Below are positions 1 through 8,378 of a stretch of 47,578 nt of DNA, one piece after another. This stretch comes from Candidatus Zipacnadia bacterium (GTDB taxonomy: Bacteria; Armatimonadota; Zipacnadia; Zipacnadales; UBA5352). Numbering within the stretch: the first letter of the stretch is position 1; every line of letters starts with the position of its first letter. A program made the translations under genes and the position numbers. The notes beneath the pieces were generated by a model, which was not told where the DNA came from, made no database searches, and saw only the letters and a program-made list of their open reading frames with translations. The stretch covers positions 1 to 47,578 of the forward strand of contig JALGUJ010000026.1 of NCBI GenBank assembly GCA_029820945.1, written 5' to 3'.

Positions 1-1
1 C

Positions 2-163
2 GTGCGCGTGCGCGTCGCGCGCGGGCTCGACGACCCGCAGGCCATGCCGGCGGACGCCCTGGCGGCAGCCGGCGTCGGCGCCGGCCCGGTGCGGCCCGTG
101 CGCCCGTCACTCGACGACGTCTTCGTGGCGCTCGTCGGCGACCGGGGGGTGGGTGAGGGGTGA
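2..163 (+). CDS. ABC exporter ATP-binding subunit, C-terminal end (partial)
   Basis: The frame is open from the window edge and ends at TGA 161-163. The last residues read RPSLDDVFVALVG, which matches the typical C-terminus of ATPases in the DrrA/YbhF/CcmA group of ABC-2 type exporters (consensus PSLEDVFVxLTG). The nucleotide-binding domain itself lies outside the window. The stop overlaps the GTG start of the following permease by four bases (GTGA), so the two are translationally coupled and this is the ATPase for the two permeases that follow. Substrate unknown. Confidence 0.8.
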   Translation: MRVRVARGLDDPQAMPADALAAAGVGAGPVRPVRPSLDDVFVALVGDRGVGEG

Positions 164-1311
164 GCTGTCCAGGCGCGATCCGGCGCACGCTGGCCGTGGC
201 CCGCGCGGAGTGGATGCACAACAGGCGCGATGTCCGCAGCCTGGGCATCATCGTGCTGCTGCCCATTATGCTCCTGCTCCTCTACGGCTACGCCATCAAC
301 TTCGACCTGCGCGAGCTGCGCTTCGCCGTCCAGGACTGGGACCGCTCGGAGGCCAGCGCCGAGTTCGTGGATACCATCGCGCGCAGCGACTACTTCGCCC
401 TGCACGGGCTGATCGCGGACAGCGTAGAGCTCGGGCGGCTCGTCGAGTACGGCCGGGTGCGCTTCGCGCTGGTCATCCCACGCGGCTTCGGCGACGACAT
501 CGCCTCCGGCCGCACCGGGCGTGTCCAGGTGCTGCTGGATGGGGCGGATTCGCAGACCGCCGGCGTCGCGCTCGGGTACATGGAGGCGGTGGTGCGCCGG
601 CACTCTGTGGAGCTGATGCAGGAGTGGGTCAGGCGCGCGGGCGTGCCCGCCTCCAGCGCCGAGCCGGCGCTGGGCATCGAGCCGCGGGTGCTCTACAACC
701 CGGAGCTGCGCAGCACTAGCTTTGTGGTCCCGGGGCTGATCGCGGTGCTGATGATGATGCTGGCGGCGCTGCTGACCTCCGGCTGCATCGTGCGCGAGCG
801 CGAGGCGGGCAGCTTCGAGGGCCTCGCCGCCTCGCCGATCGCACCATCGGAGATCATGCTCGGCAAGCTCGCCCCTTACGCGGTGATCGCCATCTTCGAC
901 GTGGTCCTGTGCATCGTCGTCGGGTGGCTGATCTTCGGCGTCGCGCCGCGCGGCGACCTCTGGTCGCTGCTGGGCATCTCGGCGGTCTATCTGGTGGCCT
1001 CGCTGGCCATCGGCCTGCTGGTGTCCGGCCTCACGCGCACCCATCAGCTCGCAACGCTGCTGGCCTTCCTGACCACCATGCTGCCGACCATGCTGCTCAC
1101 GGGCTTCGTCTTCCCCCTGCGCTCGATGCCGGCGGTGTTGCAGTACCTCGCGCAGGTCTTTCCGGCGACCCACTTCCTGGTCATCATCCGCGGCATCTAC
1201 CTCAAGGGCACCGGGCTGGGCCTGTTCGTGCGCGAGGGGCTGGCGCTGGGGCTGATCGCACTGCTGCTGGTGATCGCGGCCTCCAAGGCGTTTCGCAAGT
1301 CACTCGAGTGA
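160..1311 (+). CDS. ABC-2 type exporter permease (YbhS/YbhR-like), first of pair
   Basis: 383 aa. One transmembrane segment lies near residues 27-46, followed by a large extracytoplasmic domain (about 50-185) and five to six hydrophobic segments in the C-terminal half, the layout of ABC2_membrane_3 permeases such as E. coli YbhS, YbhR and YhhJ. The N-terminal phrase PIMLLLLYGYAINFDLR is characteristic of that family, as is REREAGSFEGLAASPI before the core TM domain. The GTG start overlaps the stop of the upstream ATPase by four bases. It most likely forms a heterodimeric pore with the next permease. These systems export lipophilic drugs, lipids or polymers; nothing here fixes the substrate. 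Confidence 0.9.
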   Translation: MSCPGAIRRTLAVARAEWMHNRRDVRSLGIIVLLPIMLLLLYGYAINFDLRELRFAVQDWDRSEASAEFVDTIARSDYFALHGLIADSVELGRLVEYGRVRFALVIPRGFGDDIASGRTGRVQVLLDGADSQTAGVALGYMEAVVRRHSVELMQEWVRRAGVPASSAEPALGIEPRVLYNPELRSTSFVVPGLIAVLMMMLAALLTSGCIVREREAGSFEGLAASPIAPSEIMLGKLAPYAVIAIFDVVLCIVVGWLIFGVAPRGDLWSLLGISAVYLVASLAIGLLVSGLTRTHQLATLLAFLTTMLPTMLLTGFVFPLRSMPAVLQYLAQVFPATHFLVIIRGIYLKGTGLGLFVREGLALGLIALLLVIAASKAFRKSLE

Positions 1312-1344
1312 GCTACGCGCAGCCGCGAGAACGAGGACACTGAT

Positions 1345-2478
1345 ATGCACGACCGCATCAGGCGCCTGAGATCGGTAATCCTCAAGGAGCTGCGGCAGAT
1401 GCGCCGCAACCCGGTCCTGATTCGTGTCCTGATCGTGGCGCCCATCCTGCAGGTGATGATCTTCGGCTACGCCGCGACCACGGATGTCAAGCACGTGCCC
1501 GTGGTCGTCTGCGACCAGAGCATGAGCCGCGAGAGCCGTGCGATCGTGCAGAGCATCCGCGCCAGCTTCTACCTCGACCTCGTCGGCCATGTGCAGGACT
1601 TCCGCGACCTCAAGCCCCACCTCGACGCGGGACATGCCCAGCTCGCCCTGCACATCCCCATGGACTTCGCGCGCGACCTGCGGCGGGGAGGGAGTGCCTC
1701 GGTTGGCCTCTACCTCGACGGCACCGACGCCGTCACCGCCAACACCGCCGCCTCGTACATGACCGCGCTGCTGCAGAGCCACGCCCGGCGCATCACGCTG
1801 GCGCGCCTGAGCCGGGCGGGCCTGCGCGGCGGCCTGCCGAGCGTGGAGATGGTTCCGCGCGTGTGGTACAACCCCGACCTGCGCAGTGCCAACTACATGG
1901 TGCCGGGCGTCTTTGGGCTCATCATCATGGTCGTCACCACGGTCTGGACGAGCCAGTCGATCGTGCGCGAGCGCGAGGTGGGCACGCTCGAGCAGCTCCT
2001 GGTAACGCCCGTGCGGCCCATCGAGCTGCTCGTGGGCAAGAGCCTGCCCTATGCGGCATTGGCGCTGATCGCCGCCATGGAGATTGTTTTCCTGGCGCGC
2101 TACTGGTTCGGCATCCCGATCGCGGGCAGCGTGCTGCTCCTGTTCGGCTGTGCGCTCGTCTTCATCCTCACCTCTCTCGGCATGGGCCTGCTCATCTCCA
2201 CGGTCTCCTACACGCAGCAGCAGGCGCTGCTGGCGGCGTTCTTCCTCATCATCCCGGGGGTGCTGCTCTCCGGCTTCATGTTCCCCATCGAGAACATGCC
2301 CTGGATCATCCAGCAGGTCAGCTACCTGATCCCCTACCGCTACTTCCTGGAGATCTGCCGGGGGGTCTTCCTGCGCGGCGTGGGCCTGCGCGTGCTGTGG
2401 CCGCAGGCGGTGGCGCTCACCGTCTTCGGCGTGGTGCTGTTCACCGCCGGCGCGGCGTCCTTCCGCAAGCGGCTGTAG
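1345..2478 (+). CDS. ABC-2 type exporter permease (YbhR-like), second of pair
   Basis: 377 aa, same architecture as the preceding permease: an early TM segment (about 28-48), an extracytoplasmic domain, then a C-terminal block of five to six TM segments. Family signatures include QVMIFGYAATTDVKHV near the N-terminus and REREVGTLEQLLVTP before the TM core, plus FMFPIENMP in the late periplasmic re-entry. It follows its partner by 33 nt in the same direction, so the unit is ATPase-permease-permease. The two permeases are clearly paralogous but divergent, as expected of a heterodimer. No accessory HlyD-type membrane-fusion gene is visible downstream; one could lie upstream of the window. Confidence 0.9.
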   Translation: MHDRIRRLRSVILKELRQMRRNPVLIRVLIVAPILQVMIFGYAATTDVKHVPVVVCDQSMSRESRAIVQSIRASFYLDLVGHVQDFRDLKPHLDAGHAQLALHIPMDFARDLRRGGSASVGLYLDGTDAVTANTAASYMTALLQSHARRITLARLSRAGLRGGLPSVEMVPRVWYNPDLRSANYMVPGVFGLIIMVVTTVWTSQSIVREREVGTLEQLLVTPVRPIELLVGKSLPYAALALIAAMEIVFLARYWFGIPIAGSVLLLFGCALVFILTSLGMGLLISTVSYTQQQALLAAFFLIIPGVLLSGFMFPIENMPWIIQQVSYLIPYRYFLEICRGVFLRGVGLRVLWPQAVALTVFGVVLFTAGAASFRKRL

Positions 2479-2493
2479 CCGGCGCCGCGCCGG
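2479..2493 (+). terminator. Possible terminator hairpin after the ABC permeases
   Basis: Directly behind the stop codon CCGGCG and CGCCGG form a 6-bp stem with a 3-nt loop. No U-tract follows, so this is a weak call based on position and symmetry only. It separates the ABC unit from the AMMECR1/A2M unit. Confidence 0.35.
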
Positions 2494-2623
2494 AGGTCTG
2501 CCCAGCGTTCTCATCGGCGGTGAGCGGACCACGGCGTTGCAGGGGACGCGCTCGCCGAGTCGAAGCTACGTGATGGCGAGGCCGCCGTGGTCACGGCGCG
2601 GCCGCAGGGCCGTGGGGGGCGAA

Positions 2624-3286
2624 ATGCGAAGCGGGAGCCGGCGCGTGTGGCAATCGATGATAGGGCTGGCGCTCTGGGCTGCAGCCCTGCTGTTGCCGGT
2701 CGGGACTGCGCGTGCGCAGGGCCTCTCAGCGCGCTTCGCGGCGGACCCCGCGGCGGCCCAGGCCGCGCTGGACCTGGCCCGAGACGCCTTCGACGCCTGG
2801 GTCCTGCGCCACGAGCGCATTACGCCCTCGGAGGGCCTCCCCGCCCTCCTGCACGAGCGCTCCGGCGTCTTCGTGAGCGCGATTCTCGGTGACGCGCCGC
2901 GCTGCTGCATGGGAAGCCTGCGGGCGACCCGGCCCACGCTCGCCGAGGAGATCGCCGCCGCGGCTCGCGCCGCCGCGGGGATGGACGTGCGCTTCCCGCC
3001 CGTCCGTCCCGAGGAGCTGGCGGAGCTGCAGGTCGTGCTCTCGATCGTGGAGCCGCCGGAGCCTATCGCCGGCCCCGAGGGCCTCGACCCGGCGGTGGAC
3101 GGGCTGGCGGTTCGCGGCCCGGAGCGCTGGGGCGTGGTGCTGCCGAGGGAGACGCCGCAGCGGGAGCTGATGGAGCCGTGGGCCCGCATACGGGCGGGTG
3201 TGGGCCCGGATGAGCCGATCGACTGCTACCGCGTTAGAGCGTTCAGGATAGTCGAGCCGGTGGCGAAGAGGGAGGGCCTGGAATGA
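2624..3286 (+). CDS. Exported AMMECR1-domain protein
   Basis: 220 aa from the ATG at 2624, chosen because a G-rich Shine-Dalgarno (GGGGGG) sits just upstream and because this start gives a clean signal peptide: basic residues, then GLALWAAALLLPVGTARAQG. An in-frame upstream GTG or ATG (2537, 2573) would bury it. The mature part matches the AMMECR1 fold: GVFVSAIL, then RCCMGSLRATRPTL where the family has LRGCIGSL, then DVRFPPVRPEEL and VVLSIVEPPEPI, then GLDPAVDGLAVRG and WGVVLP. AMMECR1 proteins are normally cytosolic and of uncertain biochemical role; an exported form with a changed core motif is unusual. The stop overlaps the A2M start (ATGA). Confidence 0.8.
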   Translation: MRSGSRRVWQSMIGLALWAAALLLPVGTARAQGLSARFAADPAAAQAALDLARDAFDAWVLRHERITPSEGLPALLHERSGVFVSAILGDAPRCCMGSLRATRPTLAEEIAAAARAAAGMDVRFPPVRPEELAELQVVLSIVEPPEPIAGPEGLDPAVDGLAVRGPERWGVVLPRETPQRELMEPWARIRAGVGPDEPIDCYRVRAFRIVEPVAKREGLE

Positions 3287-6200
3287 GGGCACGGTGGATG
3301 CTGTCTGTCCTGCCAATCGCTGTATTGATGGCGGTCGCCGCACTGCCGGCCGTGGCGCAGGATGCGCACGCGCCGAACGTTGATGTGGAGACCTTCGCGC
3401 GCATCTTCCCCAGCCGAGAGAAGGCGAAGGTGAGGGCATGGCTGTACAACACCCCTAAGGCGGTGCTTGCGGCGTATCGCGTGGACCTGCACGAGATCGC
3501 GCCCGACGCCTACGCCGTACACGAGTTCGACGAGGACGATGAACGCAGCGCCGCGTATCGGGTCAAGCATCTGGACCTGTCGGGGCGCCGGCCCGCCGCG
3601 CGCTGGACCATGCGCGTGAAGAAGCTCTACGAGGACTCGTGGATCGAGCGCGACATCGAGGTCCCGAGGCTGCGGCCGGGCGTTTACATCATCTCGATGA
3701 AGGGCGGGGGCGTGGAGAAGCGCACGTGGCTCGCCGTCTCCGATCGCGCGCTGGTCAGCAAGCGCTCGCCCGACGTGGTCTTCGGCTGGCTGGTTAACGC
3801 GGGAACCGGGCGGCCGATCGAGGGCTCGTGGGTGCACCTCTACGACGAGAACGGGCGCGTTGCCGCCGCGAAGACCGAGCGCGACGGGACGGTGACCTTC
3901 GAGACCGAGGGATTGGGCGGCGATTGCTGGCTGACGGCCACCGGCGGCGACCCGACCTTCGTGATTCCCGCCGAGCCCTCGCGGCCCCGGCCCTACAAGG
4001 CCTACGTATACACGGACCGGCCGATCTACCGCCCCGGCCACCTCGTGCGGTTCCGCGGCACCGTGCGCCGGGCCGAACGTGGCCGTTACCGCGTGCCCGA
4101 GGGCGTCGAGGCGGTCACCGTCGAGATCAAGTTCCGGGGGGACCCGGTGTTCCGGGGCGAGCCGGCCCTCAATGAGTGGGGCACCTTCGCGGGCGAGTTC
4201 CAGCTCGGCCCTGAGCCGCCGCTGGGCGAGTACGACCTGGTCACGACCATCGGGAGCGGGCAGATGCGCACCGTCTCCTACAGCAGCTTCGAGGTGCAGG
4301 CCTACCGCAAGCCCGAGTTCGAGCCGGCGGTGAGCATACCGCAGACGCACTATCTGCAGGGCGCCACCATCCCGGTCACGATCTCCGCCCAGTACTTCTT
4401 CGGCAGCCCGGTCTCCGGCGGCAAGGTTGACTATGAGGTGTCGTTCTGCGAGGAGGGCGCGGCGGTGCCTGAGCGCATTCGCGATGCCGCCGGCCTGGGG
4501 ATGCGCGGCGCGGGGGCGATCGAGAACGACTTCTCAGGCCAGGCAATCCTCGATGAAGAGGGCAAGTTCGTCCTGGAGGTACCTACCACCCACGCCGTCG
4601 TGGACCGCCGCATGTGGGTGCACGCCACGGTCAGTGAGCTGGCCCTGCGCCCGCGAGAGGCCGAGGCGTCGACCCTGATCACGGCGGCCGCGTTCCGGCT
4701 CTCAGTCAACACGACCCAGTACCGCTACTACCTCGGCGAGGAGACGCCGACCATCCTGGTGCGCACCGCCGACTACGACGGCAACCCGGTCTCGCGCCGC
4801 GTCGAGCTGGCGGTCATCGAGCCGATGCGCGACCGCGAGGGCCGCTACTACGAGGAGCGCACCGAGTACGACATCGAGACCGACACCGAGGGTCGAGCGA
4901 CCGTGACCTTTGAGGCCGAACGGCCCGGTCGCTTCCGCGTCGAGGCCTGGGCGGTGGATGACGAGGGCAATCCGGTCTACGACGATGACCGCTTCTATGT
5001 GGAGGAACGCGAGGAAGAGGAGCGCGAGTGGCCGACGCTGACCATGGACGCCCGCGAGGACCGCTACGAGCCCGGGGACGTGGCGAGGGTGCACACCATC
5101 ACCGATCAGCTCGGCGCCTGGATGCTGGTGACGGTTGAGGGTGAGCGGCTCTACGACCACGTGGTCCATCGGCTCCTGGGCAACGAGTTCGACCTCAAGG
5201 TGCCGGTCGAGGAGGACTACAAGCCGGGTGTGGCCGTGAGGGCGACCATCGTCCGTGAGGGCGAGCGAATCACCGACTCGGCCTACCTCTCGGTGCCGCA
5301 CGATGACAAGAAGCTCGAGGTCATCATCGCCCCCGACCAGGAGCGCTATGAGCCGGGCCAGCCTGCCAGCTATGCCCTGACCACGCGTGACCGCCACGGC
5401 ACCGGGGTTGCGGCCGAGGTCGGCCTGGGGGTCGTGGATGAGGCCCTCTACGAGATCATGGAGGACGACACGCCCAATCCGTTTGACGTCTTCTGGGGCG
5501 AGAGGCATTTCCGCGTCACCAGCGACTTCTCCCATGGGCATCTCTACCCCGGCGGCGGGGCGCAGATGGGCGGCGCGCCTGAGGGAGTGGCGGAGGCTCC
5601 GACGCCGCGCGAGCGGGAGGAGCAGAAGATAGCGGCCGCCTATGAGCCGCCCGACGAGACCGGAGAGGGCATCCGGATACGGAAGCGCTTCGAGGATACC
5701 GCGCACTGGGCGCCGTCCGTCATCACCGGCCCGGACGGGCGCGCGACGGTGCAGTTCCAGATACCCGACAACCTGACCACCTGGCGGGCCACCGCGCGCG
5801 CCATCGACCGCGCGACGCGCGCCGGCGAGGGCCGCGACGAGACCGAGGTGACCATGCCGCTGCTGGTGCGCCTGGTGCTCCCGCGCTTCTACGTCGAGGG
5901 CGATGAGGGCACGGTGGCCGCCATCGTCCACAACTACACCGGCGAGGGCAAGACCGTGAAGGTCTCGCTCACTGCAGAGGGCGCTCAGGTGCACGGGGAG
6001 CCACGCCAGACGGTCTCCATCCCGGCCGACGGCATCGAGCGGCTTACCTGGAAGATCACCGCGACCGGTCCGGCCGAGGCCGTCTTCCTGGTCTCCGCCG
6101 ACGGCGGGCCCGGCGCGCAGGACGCGATGGCGAGCCGCCTGCCCGTCGCCGCCTCCGGCGTCAGGTACGTGGACGCCTGGGCGGGCGCGAGCGACGGGAA

Positions 6201-7761
6201 CGTCGCCGAGAGCCTCGCCCTCCCCGACAGCGCCATTGAGGGCTCGGCGGAGCTGACCCTGACGCTCTCGCCCTCGCTCGCCGGCCCCATCTTCGAGGCC
6301 CTTGACTACCTGACCCACTACCCCTACGGCTGCGCCGAGCAGACGATGGACAGCTTCCTGCCCGACGTCATCGTCGCGCGCACCATCGAGCGGCTCGGCG
6401 CCCCGCGGCCCAAGCCCGAGATGCTCGACCGCTACGTCAGCTTCGGCCTGCAGAAGCTCATCCGCTACCAGCACGGTGACGGCGGCTGGCACTGGTGGGA
6501 GCACGACCAGTCCGACCCATACATCTCGGCCTACATCGTCTACGGCCTGAAGATCGCGGATGAGGCGGGCTATGTCGCGGCCGCCGCGCCCATGCGCCGG
6601 GGCGTGAGCTACCTGCTGAATGTGCTCGGCGAGGAGCGCTACGCACGGGCCAGGGCCTATCTGCTCTGGGCGCTGGCCTATGCCGACCACTGGCCCAACA
6701 ACAGCCGCGCGAGGGCGTCCGCCGCGCTCGGGCAGCTCTTCGAGGAGCGCGAGAAGCTGGACGCATTCAGCCGCGCCTCCCTGGGCCTGGCGATGCATCG
6801 CCTCTCGCAGGAGGCCCAGCCGGAGAGCGACGTGTTGGCGCAGCAGGCGCGTCTGGTCGCCGACGAGCTGGAGGCCCGCGCCATCCGCGAGGGCGTGGGC
6901 GTGCACTGGGCCCCGGAGGGCCGGGCGAGGTACTCATGGCTCAACAATGACGTGGAGGTCACCTCGCAGGTCATGCGGCTGCTGCTTGAGGTCAAGCCCG
7001 ACAGCGACGCCATCGGCGGTGCCGTGCGCTGGCTCATGTCGGTGCGCTCGGGGAAGTCCTGGCGCTCGACCAAGGATACCGCCGCGGCGGTGCTGGCGCT
7101 GGCGGCATACCTCGAGCAGTCCGAGGAGCTTGAGCCCAAGTACACCGCGAACGTCTCGGTGGGCGGCGAGCAGGTCGGCCGGGCCGAGATGAGCGCCGAC
7201 GACGTCTTCGCGGACCCGCAGACGATCACGGTGACGGCCGAGAGCCTGGCGGCCGGGGACAACGCCCTCAGCATCGACAAGGACGGGCCGGGGATGCTCT
7301 ACTGGTCGGCGCGCCTCAGCTACCTGGTGCCCGCGGAGACGGCGGTCCCGACCACCGAGGACATTGTGGTCAAGCGCGAGTACTCCCTCCCGGCCGAGAA
7401 TCCCGTCGAGGGCGATTCCCAGGCTCCGGGCGACGTGGTCCACGTCACGCTGCGGCTGAAGGTCAGCGAGGACCTGCACTACGCGCTGCTCGAGGAGCCG
7501 ATCCCGGCCGGCTGCGAGGTGATTGCGGGCGACGAGCGGCCGTGGGAGAACCCGTGGGACCGCCGCGAGGTCTGGGACAACCGCATCATCTTTTTCTTCG
7601 ACTACCTACCCCAGGGCATGCACGAGATCAGCTACGTCATGCGCGCGGAGGCGCCGGGCGAGTACCGCATCCTGCCTTCCACCGCCTCGCTGATGTACTT
7701 CCCGGAGGTCCGCGGTCACAACCGTCTTGTGCGCATGCGCGTGGCGGACGTGACGGACTGA
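3283..7761 (+). CDS. Alpha-2-macroglobulin family protein with thioester motif
   Basis: 1492 aa, typical length for bacterial A2M. Signal peptide about 1-27 ending in AVAQ. The MG2-type signature VYTDRPIYRPGHLVRF lies near residue 242, a bait-region/MG7 section with VGLGVVDEALYEI near 715-730, and the A2M-domain signature DTAHWAPSVIT with PDNLTTWRATARA near 805-840. The thioester motif YPYGCAEQ places Cys1017 and Gln1020, so covalent trapping of proteases should be possible; an alpha/alpha thioester domain follows to about 1320 and a C-terminal macroglobulin domain closes the protein. Bacterial A2Ms protect the cell envelope from attacking proteases and are classically paired with PBP1C; here the partners are instead an AMMECR1 protein and a redoxin, overlapping by 4 and 1 bases. 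Confidence 0.93.
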   Translation: MRARWMLSVLPIAVLMAVAALPAVAQDAHAPNVDVETFARIFPSREKAKVRAWLYNTPKAVLAAYRVDLHEIAPDAYAVHEFDEDDERSAAYRVKHLDLSGRRPAARWTMRVKKLYEDSWIERDIEVPRLRPGVYIISMKGGGVEKRTWLAVSDRALVSKRSPDVVFGWLVNAGTGRPIEGSWVHLYDENGRVAAAKTERDGTVTFETEGLGGDCWLTATGGDPTFVIPAEPSRPRPYKAYVYTDRPIYRPGHLVRFRGTVRRAERGRYRVPEGVEAVTVEIKFRGDPVFRGEPALNEWGTFAGEFQLGPEPPLGEYDLVTTIGSGQMRTVSYSSFEVQAYRKPEFEPAVSIPQTHYLQGATIPVTISAQYFFGSPVSGGKVDYEVSFCEEGAAVPERIRDAAGLGMRGAGAIENDFSGQAILDEEGKFVLEVPTTHAVVDRRMWVHATVSELALRPREAEASTLITAAAFRLSVNTTQYRYYLGEETPTILVRTADYDGNPVSRRVELAVIEPMRDREGRYYEERTEYDIETDTEGRATVTFEAERPGRFRVEAWAVDDEGNPVYDDDRFYVEEREEEEREWPTLTMDAREDRYEPGDVARVHTITDQLGAWMLVTVEGERLYDHVVHRLLGNEFDLKVPVEEDYKPGVAVRATIVREGERITDSAYLSVPHDDKKLEVIIAPDQERYEPGQPASYALTTRDRHGTGVAAEVGLGVVDEALYEIMEDDTPNPFDVFWGERHFRVTSDFSHGHLYPGGGAQMGGAPEGVAEAPTPREREEQKIAAAYEPPDETGEGIRIRKRFEDTAHWAPSVITGPDGRATVQFQIPDNLTTWRATARAIDRATRAGEGRDETEVTMPLLVRLVLPRFYVEGDEGTVAAIVHNYTGEGKTVKVSLTAEGAQVHGEPRQTVSIPADGIERLTWKITATGPAEAVFLVSADGGPGAQDAMASRLPVAASGVRYVDAWAGASDGNVAESLALPDSAIEGSAELTLTLSPSLAGPIFEALDYLTHYPYGCAEQTMDSFLPDVIVARTIERLGAPRPKPEMLDRYVSFGLQKLIRYQHGDGGWHWWEHDQSDPYISAYIVYGLKIADEAGYVAAAAPMRRGVSYLLNVLGEERYARARAYLLWALAYADHWPNNSRARASAALGQLFEEREKLDAFSRASLGLAMHRLSQEAQPESDVLAQQARLVADELEARAIREGVGVHWAPEGRARYSWLNNDVEVTSQVMRLLLEVKPDSDAIGGAVRWLMSVRSGKSWRSTKDTAAAVLALAAYLEQSEELEPKYTANVSVGGEQVGRAEMSADDVFADPQTITVTAESLAAGDNALSIDKDGPGMLYWSARLSYLVPAETAVPTTEDIVVKREYSLPAENPVEGDSQAPGDVVHVTLRLKVSEDLHYALLEEPIPAGCEVIAGDERPWENPWDRREVWDNRIIFFFDYLPQGMHEISYVMRAEAPGEYRILPSTASLMYFPEVRGHNRLVRMRVADVTD

Positions 7762-8378
7762 TGCGCGGGCCCAGGACACCGCTGTTACGTGGCGTTGGAG
7801 GGGCCGCACGACGCGCGATTGAGGAGAGATCGCTCCGAGGCCGGCGCGACTGGGGCACGCGGGTCACGCTGGTGGTGCTCGCGGCGATGGCCTGCGGCGT
7901 AGCTCTCGCTCATGTGGACGAGAGCGAGGGCCCGCCCCCGGCGCTGGGCCGGACGGTGCCCGACTTCTCGCTGCTGGACCCGGAGGGCTGCCCCCTGCGG
8001 CTCTCGGATGTGCACGAGCCGGTGGTGGTCCTCAACGTCTTCGCCTTCTGGTGCTGCACCTGGGTCGAGCAGCTCCCGCAACTGCGCGAGCTGGTGACTC
8101 GGGAGGATGACCTGGACTTCCGCCTGATCTCCATCAGCATCGACGGGCGGTGGGCCAGCCAGCTTGGGGTGGTCTGCGGCGACGCCCGGCCGCCCTTCCC
8201 GATCCTGCTCGACGGTCACCGCTCGCTCGTGGCCGCGCTGGGCATCCGTCACGCGCCGACCGTGCTTGTGCTCGATGAGGACCGCGTGGTCCGCTATGCC
8301 TGGGAGGGCTATCCGGGCAATCACCGGGTGCTGCGCGGCATCCGGCGCGCGGCAAGCGAGGTCGCCGAGGAGCGGTAG
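7761..8378 (+). CDS. Membrane-anchored thioredoxin-fold (TlpA/AhpC-TSA-like) protein with altered CXXC
   Basis: 205 aa from ATG 7761, which overlaps the A2M stop by one base. A basic N-terminus is followed by a hydrophobic segment (about 34-50), a signal anchor or signal peptide that puts the domain outside the cytoplasm. The redoxin fold is clear: GRTVPDFSLLDPEG, VVVLNVFAFWCCTW, and the cis-proline segment HAPTVLVLD. The active site reads C98-C99-T-W101 where TlpA-like proteins have CXXC, so the resolving cysteine is replaced by Trp and a vicinal Cys pair is present instead. It may act on cysteines of the A2M or be a peroxidase or chaperone; this is inference from operon position. It ends directly against the convergent gene at 8379. 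Confidence 0.8.
   Translation: MRGPRTPLLRGVGGAARRAIEERSLRGRRDWGTRVTLVVLAAMACGVALAHVDESEGPPPALGRTVPDFSLLDPEGCPLRLSDVHEPVVVLNVFAFWCCTWVEQLPQLRELVTREDDLDFRLISISIDGRWASQLGVVCGDARPPFPILLDGHRSLVAALGIRHAPTVLVLDEDRVVRYAWEGYPGNHRVLRGIRRAASEVAEER

Noticed and set aside
4702..6906. 734-residue antisense frame within the A2M gene
   Set aside because: Opposite a clear A2M gene with a thioester motif; its composition is that of a shadow frame with no recognisable domain.
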